From the NCBI GenBank assembly GCA_003024985.2, contig PXIH01S0050520.1: a stretch of DNA of 11,036 bases. One strand, 5' to 3'. The stretch is from Euperipatoides rowelli (taxonomy: Eukaryota > Onychophora > Udeonychophora > Euonychophora > Peripatopsidae). Made by a program: the position numbers and the translations under genes. The first letter of the stretch is position 1, and every line of letters starts with the position of its first letter. The notes below the pieces were generated by a model. That model was not told where the DNA came from. It saw only the letters and a program-made list of their open reading frames with translations, and made no database searches. Shown in pieces: positions 1 through 7,884 of this stretch.

Positions 1-660
1 AGTTATTATTCCAAAATCCCAAAGTTATGATTTGTTAATAATTCGATCATCATCTTCAATCAAGGGCAATTGATCTCCGACATATATATATATATTATTT
101 CCTTCTATTCCAGAAATACTTAAAACCTTTTAAAAAAAATGTATTTAAAATTAGGTTATATAAAAGCATTTGTGAAGCTAACTGATAAATAATTAATTTT
201 ATAAATAAGAAATATGAAATTTTAAAGTTTTATTCTTCACATTAAGTTTTTGTCAATGCATCTTTATAAAAATTGTCATTTGAAGATAGATTGTTTCTCT
301 GCCGGCCTCCATTCTTCTTTAATAAAAATTTACTCTAATGTTTTGTTATTCCTAAGCTGTCAATACTTGCATGTATAATTCCTCATTATGTGCAGATATT
401 ATGATTTTTATTTCTGATTTAAGGTTTAGAAAATGTTTGTTTGATCTAAAGAAATGGAGGGAAATTTCCCCTGAATGTCACATGCAGGTTATCACTAGTG
501 AATTGAAAACAATAAAAAAAATTTATTAAAAAAAAAAAAAGTCATTGAAAAACAATTAATAGATTTTATTTTAAAAAATGCATTAGAAGTTTATTTGGTT
601 ATTTTATAATTAAAACTTTTAATTATATAAAATGTGAAATAAGTAACACTAGACACTATA
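1..660. other. AT-rich non-coding stretch
   Basis: I see no gene here. The sequence is AT-rich with stops in all frames, a short (TA)n run near 82-96 and A/T homopolymers near 515-540. A slightly GC-richer patch (about 299-316) and the segment around 460-500 match nothing I recognise. It is most likely intergenic or intronic. Confidence 0.7.
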
Positions 661-1266
661 CAACATATACTAACTACCACACAAACTTGCGATTGTATAT
701 TTTTTTCTCTCATCATATAACTAAAAATAAATTTTTTAAAAGTCTCCTTTTTTTTTTAATAGTTTAATATGTCTTTAATAAATCCCTGTAGTTTTTTTGC
801 CCATTTAAAATCGTTTAATATTAAGAATTTTAAAGAATCCCAAAGAGGGTATAATTACCTAAACCGTCAATATCACTTTCTATGTTAATTATTTCAGGGT
901 AGCCGGTAGGGGAGCTGAACGCAAGGGTATATAAAAAGTAGGGTTTAAAGATCGGCGGTTTTAAAAATCTCCTGATTAATATAATTAAAACCCACTTATT
1001 TGCCTTTAAAGAGAAAAAATGTGAGATTTCAACAAAAAAAAAAAATCAAATTTCTAACTCAACTAGGAAAAATTCCATGAGCGATTTTTAATTTACGTTA
1101 CTACCGGGATTGTAGTCTCTGAAGTGCGGCCAGAGAGGTAGCTAATGTCAAGCGTGCTTACCAATCTGTCTTGATCAACCTATGTCTATAGTAATCCAAA
1201 GATGATTGGGTGTCTAATAATTATTTTCATACGTCATATAACCTTTGAACTGTTAATTTACTATAG
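661..1266 (+). repeat. Left arm of long inverted repeat
   Basis: This arm pairs with 1551-2155. From outside to inside it carries a CTCTCATCATAT block, a T-rich tract near 747-758, an AATCCCTGTAG motif near 780-790, the GGTAGGGGAGCTGAAC block near 904-919, and the most GC-rich segment near 1100-1200. The outer edge is blurred by AT-rich sequence, so the limit may be off by about 10-20 bases. Confidence 0.85.
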
Positions 1267-1550
1267 TAACAAGGAGATATCAGTCAAAGGTTGACCCCAG
1301 CTTTTGACCCCTGCAAAACCATGTTACTAACGTGGCCTATTAAATATACGATTACAAAATTTATACTAATATTTTTAATAATTTAAATGCATGGAAATGT
1401 TCATTAAGGTATATTTTTAACTAATAACAATCATTACACCTAGGTAAGTGTAAAAAATATGACTTATTTGGTGTATAGGATGGAATTTTTAAGGTTCATT
1501 TTTATGCCCTTGGGCGATTAAGTGACGAAGTGCGCATTTCTTCTAAACAG
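1267..1550. other. Spacer of the inverted repeat
   Basis: This unique sequence between the arms would form the hairpin loop. It is AT-rich apart from its edges. Near the left edge are two direct copies of TTGACCCC (1291-1298 and 1304-1311), the first overlapping a small inverted repeat GTCAA-AGG-TTGAC (1283-1295). I find no coding potential. The direct copies resemble half-sites for DNA-binding proteins, but that is only a resemblance. Confidence 0.7.
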
Positions 1551-2155
1551 TGTATGTAAATGAACAGATAAAAGTTCATACAACATATGAAAATAATCCT
1601 TAGTCACCCAATCAGCTATGGATTACTATAGACATAGGTCAATCTAGACAGATTGGTAAGAAAGCTTGTCATTAGCTACCTCTCTGGTCACACTTCAGAG
1701 ACTACAATCCCGGTAGGAACGTAAATAGAAAATCGCTCATAGAAATATTTCCTAGTTGAGTTAGAAACTTGATTTTTTTTTTTGGTTGAAATCTCATATC
1801 CTTTCTCTATAAAGGCAAATAAATGGTTTTAATTATATTAATCAGGAGATTTTTAAAACCGTTGATCTTTAGACCCTACTTTTTACATACAATGGAGTTC
1901 AGCTCCCCTATCGGCCACCCTGAAATAATTAACATAGAAAATGCTATCGACGGTTTAGGTATTTTTACCCTCTCTGGAATTCTTTAAAATTCTTAATATT
2001 AAATGATTTTAAATGGGAAAAAAACTACAGGGATTTATTAAAGATATATTAAACTATAAAAAAGGAGACTTTTAATAAATTTATTTTTAGTGATATGATG
2101 AGAGAGAAAAAAATATACACATTCTCAAATTAGTGTGGAGGTTAGTGTACATATG
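1551..2155 (-). repeat. Right arm of long inverted repeat
   Basis: This is the reverse-complement partner of 661-1266. It preserves the order of landmarks in mirror image: the CTATGTCTATAG-type block near 1624-1640, ACTACAATCCCGG near 1702-1714, GTTCAGCTCCCCTA near 1898-1911, CTACAGGGATTTATT near 2025-2039, and ATGATGAGAGAG near 2096-2107. Differences from the left arm are scattered substitutions and short indels, with no large deletion. Confidence 0.85.
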
Positions 2156-3055
2156 AGTCATTTAAATTAATTAGACTAATATAGTATATCTTTACAGTAA
2201 TACAAAGAAATATATGTAACAGATACTTAGAAATAAATTTTCTGCCTTACCATTTATATTTTTTCCATCAAATTAATTGATAAACATGGTGAATAGTTCA
2301 TTAAGAAATTTCTATCATGGGGAAATATTCCCACATACAAATATTTGACAACTACTGTAGCAATGTTTAGATTCTTTATTGGTTATTAACTAATTTGACT
2401 AGTACTATTTATTGATATTCATTGACTTAAGTTTTTTATTATGCCAAAGTTTTATTTTACTCCTTTCAGTCTGCACAAAAACAATGATGTATGAAATATC
2501 TTCCATTTTAAAGTGGCTTAAGAAGGATCACAAGAGATTATCGACAAAACTTTGATTTATTTGACATCAATACTGCATTTTTCTTCTTCGATTTTGTGCA
2601 GGATAGAGCTTGGAAATAGATCCAAATAATCAAGAAATAATTTATTCTTCCAGTTGACTTTTTATTATTATAAAGTTATCAAAGAAAATGTAAAAAGTCT
2701 GTTTTTTAAAAAAAAAAAAATTAAAAAAAAAATAAAATTGCATCATTTTAATAATTTAATCATAAAACTCAAAATTTATTCTTAAAATAAAAACAAATTT
2801 ACAAGAATTTAAAATTTTAAAAGAGGGAAAATAACCTAATTTTATCTTATCATTGTAAAGCATAAATAATGATAAACTGATAATTATAATATTAATTAAG
2901 TTTTACAAGTAACTAGCTTAGGCTATATCTTTCTGTTTATTTTAGTATTAATATTTTTTTATTTTTACAAAAAATAAATCTCCTCTCCAAAGGGAGATGA
3001 GATGTATTTTTTTGTGTGAATCAATTAGTTCAATTAATTAATAATTACCGTAGTT
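2156..3055. other. AT-rich non-coding stretch
   Basis: I see no gene or recognisable repeat. An A-rich low-complexity tract lies at about 2703-2735, and much of 2740-3055 is nearly pure A/T. Around 2980-3005 there is a short CTCCTCT/GGGAGATGAGA patch of unknown meaning. Confidence 0.65.
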
Positions 3056-3241
3056 CAATTTAATAAACAGGTTCTTTGTGGTGCAAAGTACAGCGTACTT
3101 GGTAAAAACCCAAAGTGAGCTGTTAAAGCTAGGGAAAACAACCTTTCCATAACCGTCCTAGCCGGGGATCGAACCTATGTCCCCAGCATATGTCATGGAA
3201 CTACTAAGTCAAGCGCTCTCACCACTCGACCACCAGTCCCA
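3056..3241 (-). mobile_element. tRNA-derived SINE
   Basis: Read on the minus strand, this is a Pol III-type retroposon. The tRNA-like head runs from about 3240 down to 3159. It has an A-box-like TGGTCGAGTGG (complement at 3222-3232) followed by GAGAGCGCT, and a perfect B box GGTTCGATCC (complement at 3166-3175). The distance and order fit a tRNA with a longer variable region. The head does not fold cleanly: acceptor and T-stem pairs are broken, so it is not a working tRNA. A tRNA-unrelated body of about 100 bases follows, with an AAGTAC/GTACTT stem-loop (3086-3100) near its 3' end and then AT-rich DNA. Head plus body fits the general SINE plan and the tRNA-derived SINEs known from cephalopods. 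I cannot name the family. The 3' limit is uncertain by about 15 bases. Confidence 0.75.
3166..3175 (-). promoter_or_regulatory. Pol III B box of the SINE
   Basis: GGTTCGATCC on the minus strand matches the internal TFIIIC-binding B box consensus. It pairs with the A-box-like element at 3222-3232, giving the usual type 2 internal Pol III promoter arrangement. Whether it is active cannot be told from sequence. Confidence 0.65.
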
Positions 3242-4003
3242 GACGTTTTTATTATTAATAAAGCATGTTGGATAATATTTATCTTAATTTTTTTTTTTTT
3301 AATTAATGTGTAAAGTATAATATTTCTTTTACGATTTTAATTTTAATTAAGTAAGATAAATAATCGGTAATTACCGATTCGATAATGAATAATAATTTTG
3401 GTTACCGATAATTTTTATTCACTGATGACGTTAAATGCTAATATTCATTATCATAAATGATTATAGCTTGCTGTTCATAATTGATTTCTTAATTCTGTTC
3501 TTAATATATTTTAAAATATAATAAGAATAACTTTCACATGCAACTTGCAAAATGAGAAAAAGTTAGAAATTTCAAAAGATAAATTGAAGTAATGAATATA
3601 TTTTTCTTTGTATTTGAATCATTGACTGCTTTAACTACAGGCGTATTACACTATGTTAGTTATGTTCATTCTAACTCATTGAAGAGTTTAAGCTTAATAC
3701 AATTAACAGAATATTATGTATAATTCACTTTTATGGAACTAGATGGCTCTATTTAAATATGGCAGCTATTAAAAAAAATTAGCTTGTTAATTGTAAAAAA
3801 AAAAAGAAGATAAGTTAAAACAGTTGTAGACTATACCTACCATAAATAATATATTTTTTAAAAATGTCTTTTTTAGACTAAGGCATATTTTTTTATTAAA
3901 TTCCACACAGTTTGCAAATGATTTCAAACAATGTCTAACAAAGATTGTAAACAAATGTGATTTTACTAGCTGTGGTGCTGATATTATTCTTTGCATACTC
4001 CTA
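3242..4003. other. AT-rich stretch with a palindrome cluster
   Basis: There is no gene. It contains a poly-T run near 3287-3300, the palindrome cluster at 3363-3452 (listed separately), and otherwise unremarkable AT-rich DNA with an A-run near 3797-3807. Short minus-strand open frames here are rich in Phe, Leu, Ile and Asn, as expected for chance frames in AT-rich DNA. Confidence 0.65.
3363..3452. repeat. Nested small palindromes
   Basis: A perfect 16-bp palindrome, ATCGGTAATTACCGAT, lies at 3363-3378. It is followed by GATAATGAAT (3381-3390), whose exact reverse complement ATTCATTATC is at 3443-3452. Between them, 3387-3397 and 3410-3420 form another near-perfect inverted pair around a central GGTTACC (3400-3406). 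ACCGAT therefore occurs twice, at 3373-3378 and 3404-3409. This could be a small fold-back relic, a binding-site cluster, or chance in AT-rich DNA. Confidence 0.6.
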
Positions 4004-4141
4004 TACAAATACAAATACAAATATGACGAACAACAACAGACTGTAGTCCAACGAGGTTGTCCCTGAAAAATTGTTTCCCATGTTGGGAATCGAACCCCGG
4101 CCGTGGCGGTGAGAGCGCCGAATCCTAACCACTAGACACAT
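4004..4141 (-). mobile_element. SINE with tRNA-Glu(CUC)-like head
   Basis: On the minus strand, about 4140 to 4075 closely resembles eukaryotic tRNA-Glu. It has the A box region TCTAGTGGTTAGG, the anticodon arm CGGCG-CTCTCAC-CGCC with anticodon CUC, the B box GGTTCGATTCC (complement 4086-4096), and a 3' acceptor strand CATGGGAA. It is not an intact tRNA: the matching 5' acceptor strand is missing, replaced by AT-rich sequence, and one anticodon-stem pair and two T-stem pairs are broken. There is no CCA. A body of about 50-70 unrelated bases follows and ends in a (ATACAA)3-type repeat (plus strand 4004-4023), a typical SINE 3' tail. I therefore call a short tRNA-Glu-derived SINE rather than a tRNA gene. 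I see no clear target-site duplication. Confidence 0.75.
4086..4096 (-). promoter_or_regulatory. Pol III B box (tRNA-Glu type)
   Basis: The minus-strand motif GGTTCGATTCC is the canonical B box. With the A box region at 4124-4138 it keeps the spacing of a real tRNA-Glu, so internal Pol III promoter elements are preserved even though the acceptor stem is lost. Confidence 0.65.
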
Positions 4142-4283
4142 TTAGTTATAAATGAATCTGAACACAACCTAACATCTAGTGATATTTTATGAAATTTTTA
4201 CACTGTGCAAGCCTTAAAAAATAGCCTAATGGTAGATAGATTTCATGATGGTACTTTTAAAGATTTATTGTCAAAAAAAAAAA

Positions 4284-4360
4284 CATAAACATCCATGTCC
4301 AGAACGGTATTTGAACCTGTAATGTCTGGATTCATATGGATCTTTCTTGCCAACTGTGCC
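4284..4360 (-). repeat. tRNA-like sequence, left half of head-to-head pair
   Basis: The minus strand reads AGTTGGCAAGAAAG (A-box-like) and then, after about 25 bases, CAGGTTCAAATACC (B-box-like, plus-strand position about 4308-4320), followed by an ATGGATGTTTATG segment. It aligns along its length, with mismatches, to the plus-strand sequence at 4383-4459. It is probably the head of a tRNA-derived SINE; a T-rich tract follows it on the minus strand. No cloverleaf with intact stems is evident. Confidence 0.55.
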
Positions 4361-4382
4361 AGCAAGACAATGGCAGTATTAT

Positions 4383-4459
4383 TGGAGTAGTTGGCAAGAA
4401 GGCCGACTGTAAACCCAAACATCACAGGTTCAAATCCTGCTACCAAGATGGATATTGTG
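4383..4459 (+). repeat. tRNA-like sequence, right half of head-to-head pair
   Basis: The plus strand carries AGTTGGCAAGAAGG (A-box-like, about 4388-4401) and CAGGTTCAAATCCTGC (B-box-like, about 4426-4441), with the tRNA-like spacing between them, then ATGGATATTGTG. This copy is closer to a canonical B-box region than its partner at 4284-4360. The sequence after it (about 4460-4500, with GGAAGAACACTTTAAGGTGAAT) may be the SINE body, because a similar phrase GAAGAACCACATTAAAGTGAAT occurs at about 4847-4868. The short minus-strand open frame across both halves looks spurious. Confidence 0.55.
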
Positions 4460-4675
4460 TTTCTCACAAAGGACTTGGAAGAACACTTTAAGGTGAATGT
4501 CTTGCATGCCTAAACTTTTTTAAATCATTTTTTTTTTGTCAAATCTTTAGTAAATTGTGGTCATTTGTCCATTTATCTTGTTCATCGCTAATTTGGTAAA
4601 CATTTATGAGTGTTCATAAAACAAAGACAATTTAAATATTGTTTATACGCCATATTGTATTCTATATTTGTCAAG

Positions 4676-4870
4676 GAATGGTGTTGATGACATAATGAGC
4701 CTGGTCATTCAACTTCTTGACTTATATTCTGGAGGGATGGTTGATCACCAGGGGACTGACTATACAGGGTTTATCTAGATACAGAATGAAATCCACATGG
4801 TTATGGCCAAGACAGAGTACCACAATTGGTATATCGCATCTTTCAGAAGAACCACATTAAAGTGAATTAA
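4676..4870. other. Less AT-rich island, possible repeat relic
   Basis: This stretch is visibly richer in G and C than its surroundings and lacks homopolymers, so it is unlikely to be background drift. It has no long open frame on either strand. Its end shares a phrase with the sequence after the tRNA-like unit at 4383-4459, so it may be part of the same repeat family. I cannot name it. Confidence 0.4.
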
Positions 4871-5436
4871 CAATTATATGGAAGAAAAATAGAAGAATGT
4901 AAAATAGTTGTTAATAAAGACATAAGTTCTCTTTTTTTTAAAAAAAAATTCTATATTTATTTTTAAATTAAGAATTCAATGATTTGCTTTTGTTTGAAGA
5001 GTTTTTTATTTTCAAAGTGGAAATCGTTTTCATCTATCAATATCAAAGTTATATTTATGTTGAAATCTCATAAATCATATCCAGTAGTAAATCATTGAAT
5101 GAACATTCGCTTAATAAAGAATATTTTCATATCTCTAAATGCCATAAATGTTTTAGTGTTTGTTTGACCCCATTTTTCTCATTTATATAACGTTTAAAAA
5201 AAAAAAAAAATCACAGAATAAATTTGAGCAAATGAAAGATTTTGCTTTAATCTTTAATTTTAAATAATTCAAATCTTGACATCTAAATGGGCTGTAAAAT
5301 ATTTATAGCTTCATATATTTTTTTTTTCCAAGAATAATTTTAGTTACTAAAATAAATAACTTCTCTAAATGAGCCAATTAGCTGATAATTCCCAGTATCC
5401 TGCTGCAAACTTTGAAAAAGAGAAAGAGTGAATACA
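4871..5436. other. AT-rich non-coding stretch
   Basis: I see nothing beyond AT-rich DNA with several A/T homopolymers (about 4931-4949, 5196-5210, 5319-5328). Confidence 0.6.
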
Positions 5437-5454
5437 AGAGAGAGAGAGAGAGAG
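5437..5454. repeat. (AG)9 microsatellite
   Basis: Nine uninterrupted AG units are followed shortly by a T-run and a C-run (about 5459-5474). Confidence 0.9.
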
Positions 5455-5474
5455 AAACTTTTTTTTTTCCCCCT

Positions 5475-5993
5475 TTTTCAAAGATTCATCATGGTGGAAG
5501 AAATTGTGTCTATTAGCAATGTCGCTATCTTCTCTCATTATAAAGGCTAGTTAAAAATTGATGATTTTATTATTGGCTTCAATCGTGGTATACTTGTGAA
5601 TCATGACTAATTGCTTCATAACTCATTAATATTGGAGAAAAATGATCAAAGCATTGGGATTTGCTCATATTAATTAAATTGTCATTATCAATAATTAAAA
5701 AGAAGGAATATTTTAATTGGAGGCATCCTTCGGTTAAGTTTTTGATTAAAAATGAATCAAATTTTTATTGAAAAGCTTAGAATGGATATAGAACTAAATT
5801 CACCAACTCTGATTAATGGAGTGAGAGAGAAAAATTAAGGAATATAGCAGGTGAAATGTGCCGCTGCAAAAAAAAAATAAAAAAATTTCTAGTTAGGCAA
5901 GCTTAAAGTGTTAATTTGATGCTATTAAATCTTTGAAAAAGCTGTTCATAATTATTTTACAAGAATTTTTTTTTTTTAAAAAAAAAGGACTTT
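5475..5993. other. AT-rich non-coding stretch before the gap
   Basis: I recognise no gene. The stretch ends in a T-run directly followed by an A-run (about 5967-5987), a self-complementary tract of the kind that causes sequencing and assembly trouble, right before the N gap. Confidence 0.6.
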
Positions 5994-5997
5994 NNNN
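5994..5997. other. Assembly gap (4 N)
   Basis: Four unresolved bases sit between a T-run/A-run tract and the start of a microsatellite. The true length of the missing sequence is unknown. Any open frame crossing this point is unreliable. Confidence 0.95.
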
Positions 5998-6151
5998 AGA
6001 TAGATAGAGGTAGAGATAGATAGAGAGACAGATGGATAGGGTGAGAGATATGGAGATAGAATGATGGATGGATAGATAGATAGATGGATATGGATGGACA
6101 GATGGACGCACAGACAGATAGATAGAGATAGATAGATAGATTGATAGACAG
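5998..6151. repeat. Degenerate GATA/GACA-type microsatellite
   Basis: About 154 bp are made of GATA units mixed with GAGA, GGAT, GACA and GATG variants. One translated frame gives a meaningless Ser/Ile/Tyr/Leu-rich peptide. Variant units in patches suggest an old, interrupted microsatellite. Its left end is cut by the gap, so the array may be longer. Confidence 0.9.
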
Positions 6152-7419
6152 GTAATTTATTTATTTTAATAGACTAATATTTTTTTAATATATTTTGTTT
6201 CCCTATGAGGGAGGAGGCAGTTGAGAGAACTGATATAACACTAACACAAATAAGAATATTTTTTGTTTAAATAATTCTACACATACACATAAACTATGCT
6301 CTTTATTTTTTTATTTAAAACCTTGTGTGACTAATTACTGCAGAAACAAAACACTACATGAAAGAAATAAAAGCCACACATAGTTCACCCAAGCAAAATC
6401 ACTTTCATCAAAAATATTAAAGTTGTAGTGGTCCTTTAAAGGTTATGAAGCTGAATCATTATTATACAGTATTTTATGTGTTAAATTTAAATATTATTTC
6501 AAAATAGTTTTAATTGCTACTCAAATGTAATTTCAATTATACCTGAATTTTATAATATTAAAAATTAATCTCAGGTTTAATAACATTTATTTAACAAATC
6601 ATTTAATTGAGAAGTTGAGTTTTATTGGAGAGAAGTAGAAAAATATATTTTAATGATTAAACATGATCATTGTTAATTGTTTAATATGTATTTTTCAGAT
6701 ACATTGTTTTCACAAACCATTTATCTAATTTGTATAAATACCTTAGTTTAATTCAAATAAATAATAATAATAAAATAGGTTATTAAACATAAATTAATTA
6801 GGGATCATTTTGATTGGGATTTTGCATAAGTTTTAATGCACACATGATCCAGGGTAACTAGCACCATCTAGTGTGAAAGCGTGTGGAAACCATTTCCATA
6901 AGATTCTTAGGAATGAACATGTCAGTAGATGGGAATTGGTCCTGGACATGACAAATTAAACTAATGAAATATAGTCGTTGTCGTCACAATACATATACTG
7001 CGGTCTCTTATTAAAAGTATTATATACAGTAAATCTTACATAAACATATTGTTCAAAGCATTAATCACTAATGATTGGATATAAGCCTTTTTTATTTTTA
7101 AATTGATATGAAATAGATTGAAGGGTGAAAAGACTGCAATCGTAAATATACCAAGCATTCTCAAAACTAGATGGAACATATCATAAAACTTTATGAAATG
7201 ACAAAAATAAGAAAAATAAAAAATTGATGGAATTATGAAAGTATTATTTCACAACTCAAAAAAAAAGGACTTTTAAATATTAATTAATATTTTATGTGAG
7301 ATTCTAAAACATTAGACTGGATTAACTGAACGACTTATAATAATTTAATAAGAATTAACCATGACCTAGATATGCACCCTTTGTACTTTTATAAATCTTT
7401 AAATTATATCACTGGTACA
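6152..7419. other. AT-rich non-coding stretch
   Basis: There is no gene. Around 6840-6960 the base composition is less AT-rich (for example GGTAACTAGCACCATCTAGTG near 6853), which may be a repeat relic, but I cannot identify it. The rest is AT-rich with poly-A and poly-T runs. Confidence 0.6.
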
Positions 7420-7490
7420 CTTTGGGTCTTAGTCGAGCGGTCTTGTCGACTGCCCCGGCGTGATGATTTGTGCACTGTTATAGGCAATTT
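7420..7490 (+). repeat. tRNA-like 5' fragment (A box only)
   Basis: The plus strand reads GGGTCTTAGTCGAGCGGTC, with an A-box-like TTAGTCGAGCGG at 7429-7440, followed by TTGTCGACTGCC. This resembles the D-arm half of a tRNA or SINE head. No B box follows at the expected distance; the sequence passes into a T-rich tract near 7480-7510. It may be a 3'-truncated SINE head. The call rests on one motif. Confidence 0.45.
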
Positions 7491-7876
7491 TTTTCAAGAT
7501 TTTTTTTTTCTATGTTAATGTTAATTCTAATTTATTTAAATTGTTTTTTGTAATAAGATTAATTAAGTTATTGATTGATTTATGTTGATATTTATTAGTA
7601 ATATTAAGTTTATAATCATCTCACATCAATTAAGAGTAAGATATTTGTTCATCAAATAACTTAAAATAGTCAATTTATTTAAAAAAAAAAAAAAAAAAAC
7701 TTATATTGCTGGCATTAGAAATTGATGAAATTAGATAGGTATTTTTTCCCTGGTATTTGATGATGTCAATAAAGGCAAATTTATACTTCTATGAATAGGT
7801 CTCCAATCTATTTTGATTCGTCTCGTAAATTTGTTCAGAGTTTTCTGCAGGGTTGGGTTTATAAACAATGAAATTG
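7491..7876. other. AT-rich non-coding stretch
   Basis: There is no gene. It holds T-rich tracts near 7480-7510 and a long A-run near 7681-7699. Confidence 0.6.
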
Positions 7877-7884
7877 ATCTATAC
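7877..7884. repeat. Left target-site duplication ATCTATAC
   Basis: ATCTATAC directly abuts the left end of the hAT-like element and is repeated exactly at its right end (8350-8357). Eight bases is the duplication length typical of hAT transposons. Confidence 0.85.

Larger units (their letters stand above)
661..2155. mobile_element. Long inverted-repeat (fold-back) element
   Basis: Two long arms, about 661-1266 and 1551-2155, are reverse complements of each other along their whole length, with scattered mismatches and small indels (roughly four of five positions match by eye). They flank a unique spacer of about 284 bp. Shared landmarks include GGGATTGTAGTCTCTGAAG in the left arm (about 1107-1125) and its complement in the right arm (about 1695-1715), and a CTATGTCTATAGTAATCC block near the inner edge of each arm. 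No ORF of useful length lies inside, so there is no sign of a transposase. I see no clear target-site duplication at the outer edges. It could be a fold-back or MITE-like transposon, or two diverged copies of one repeat inserted in opposite orientation. The divergence between arms suggests an old event. Confidence 0.85.

Noticed and set aside
661-2155. Autonomous transposon with transposase
   Set aside because: There is no open frame of useful length on either strand, and the spacer is only about 284 bp.
3787-4020. 77-codon minus-strand open frame
   Set aside because: Its composition (Phe, Leu, Ile, Asn, Ser) is what AT-rich DNA gives by chance. It runs into the SINE tail repeat and shows no domain or motif.
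4075-4140. Functional tRNA-Glu gene
   Set aside because: The 5' acceptor strand is missing, and anticodon-stem and T-stem pairs are broken. The 3' side continues into a SINE-like body.
4243-4467. 74-codon minus-strand open frame
   Set aside because: It lies across the two head-to-head tRNA-like sequences, whose structure explains the base composition. There is no recognisable protein family.
5911-6111. 66-codon minus-strand open frame
   Set aside because: It is a translation of the GATA-like microsatellite and crosses the N gap, so its reading frame is not even defined.
5998-6151. CRISPR-like array
   Set aside because: The repeats are tetranucleotide units without spacers, a plain microsatellite in a eukaryotic-type sequence.
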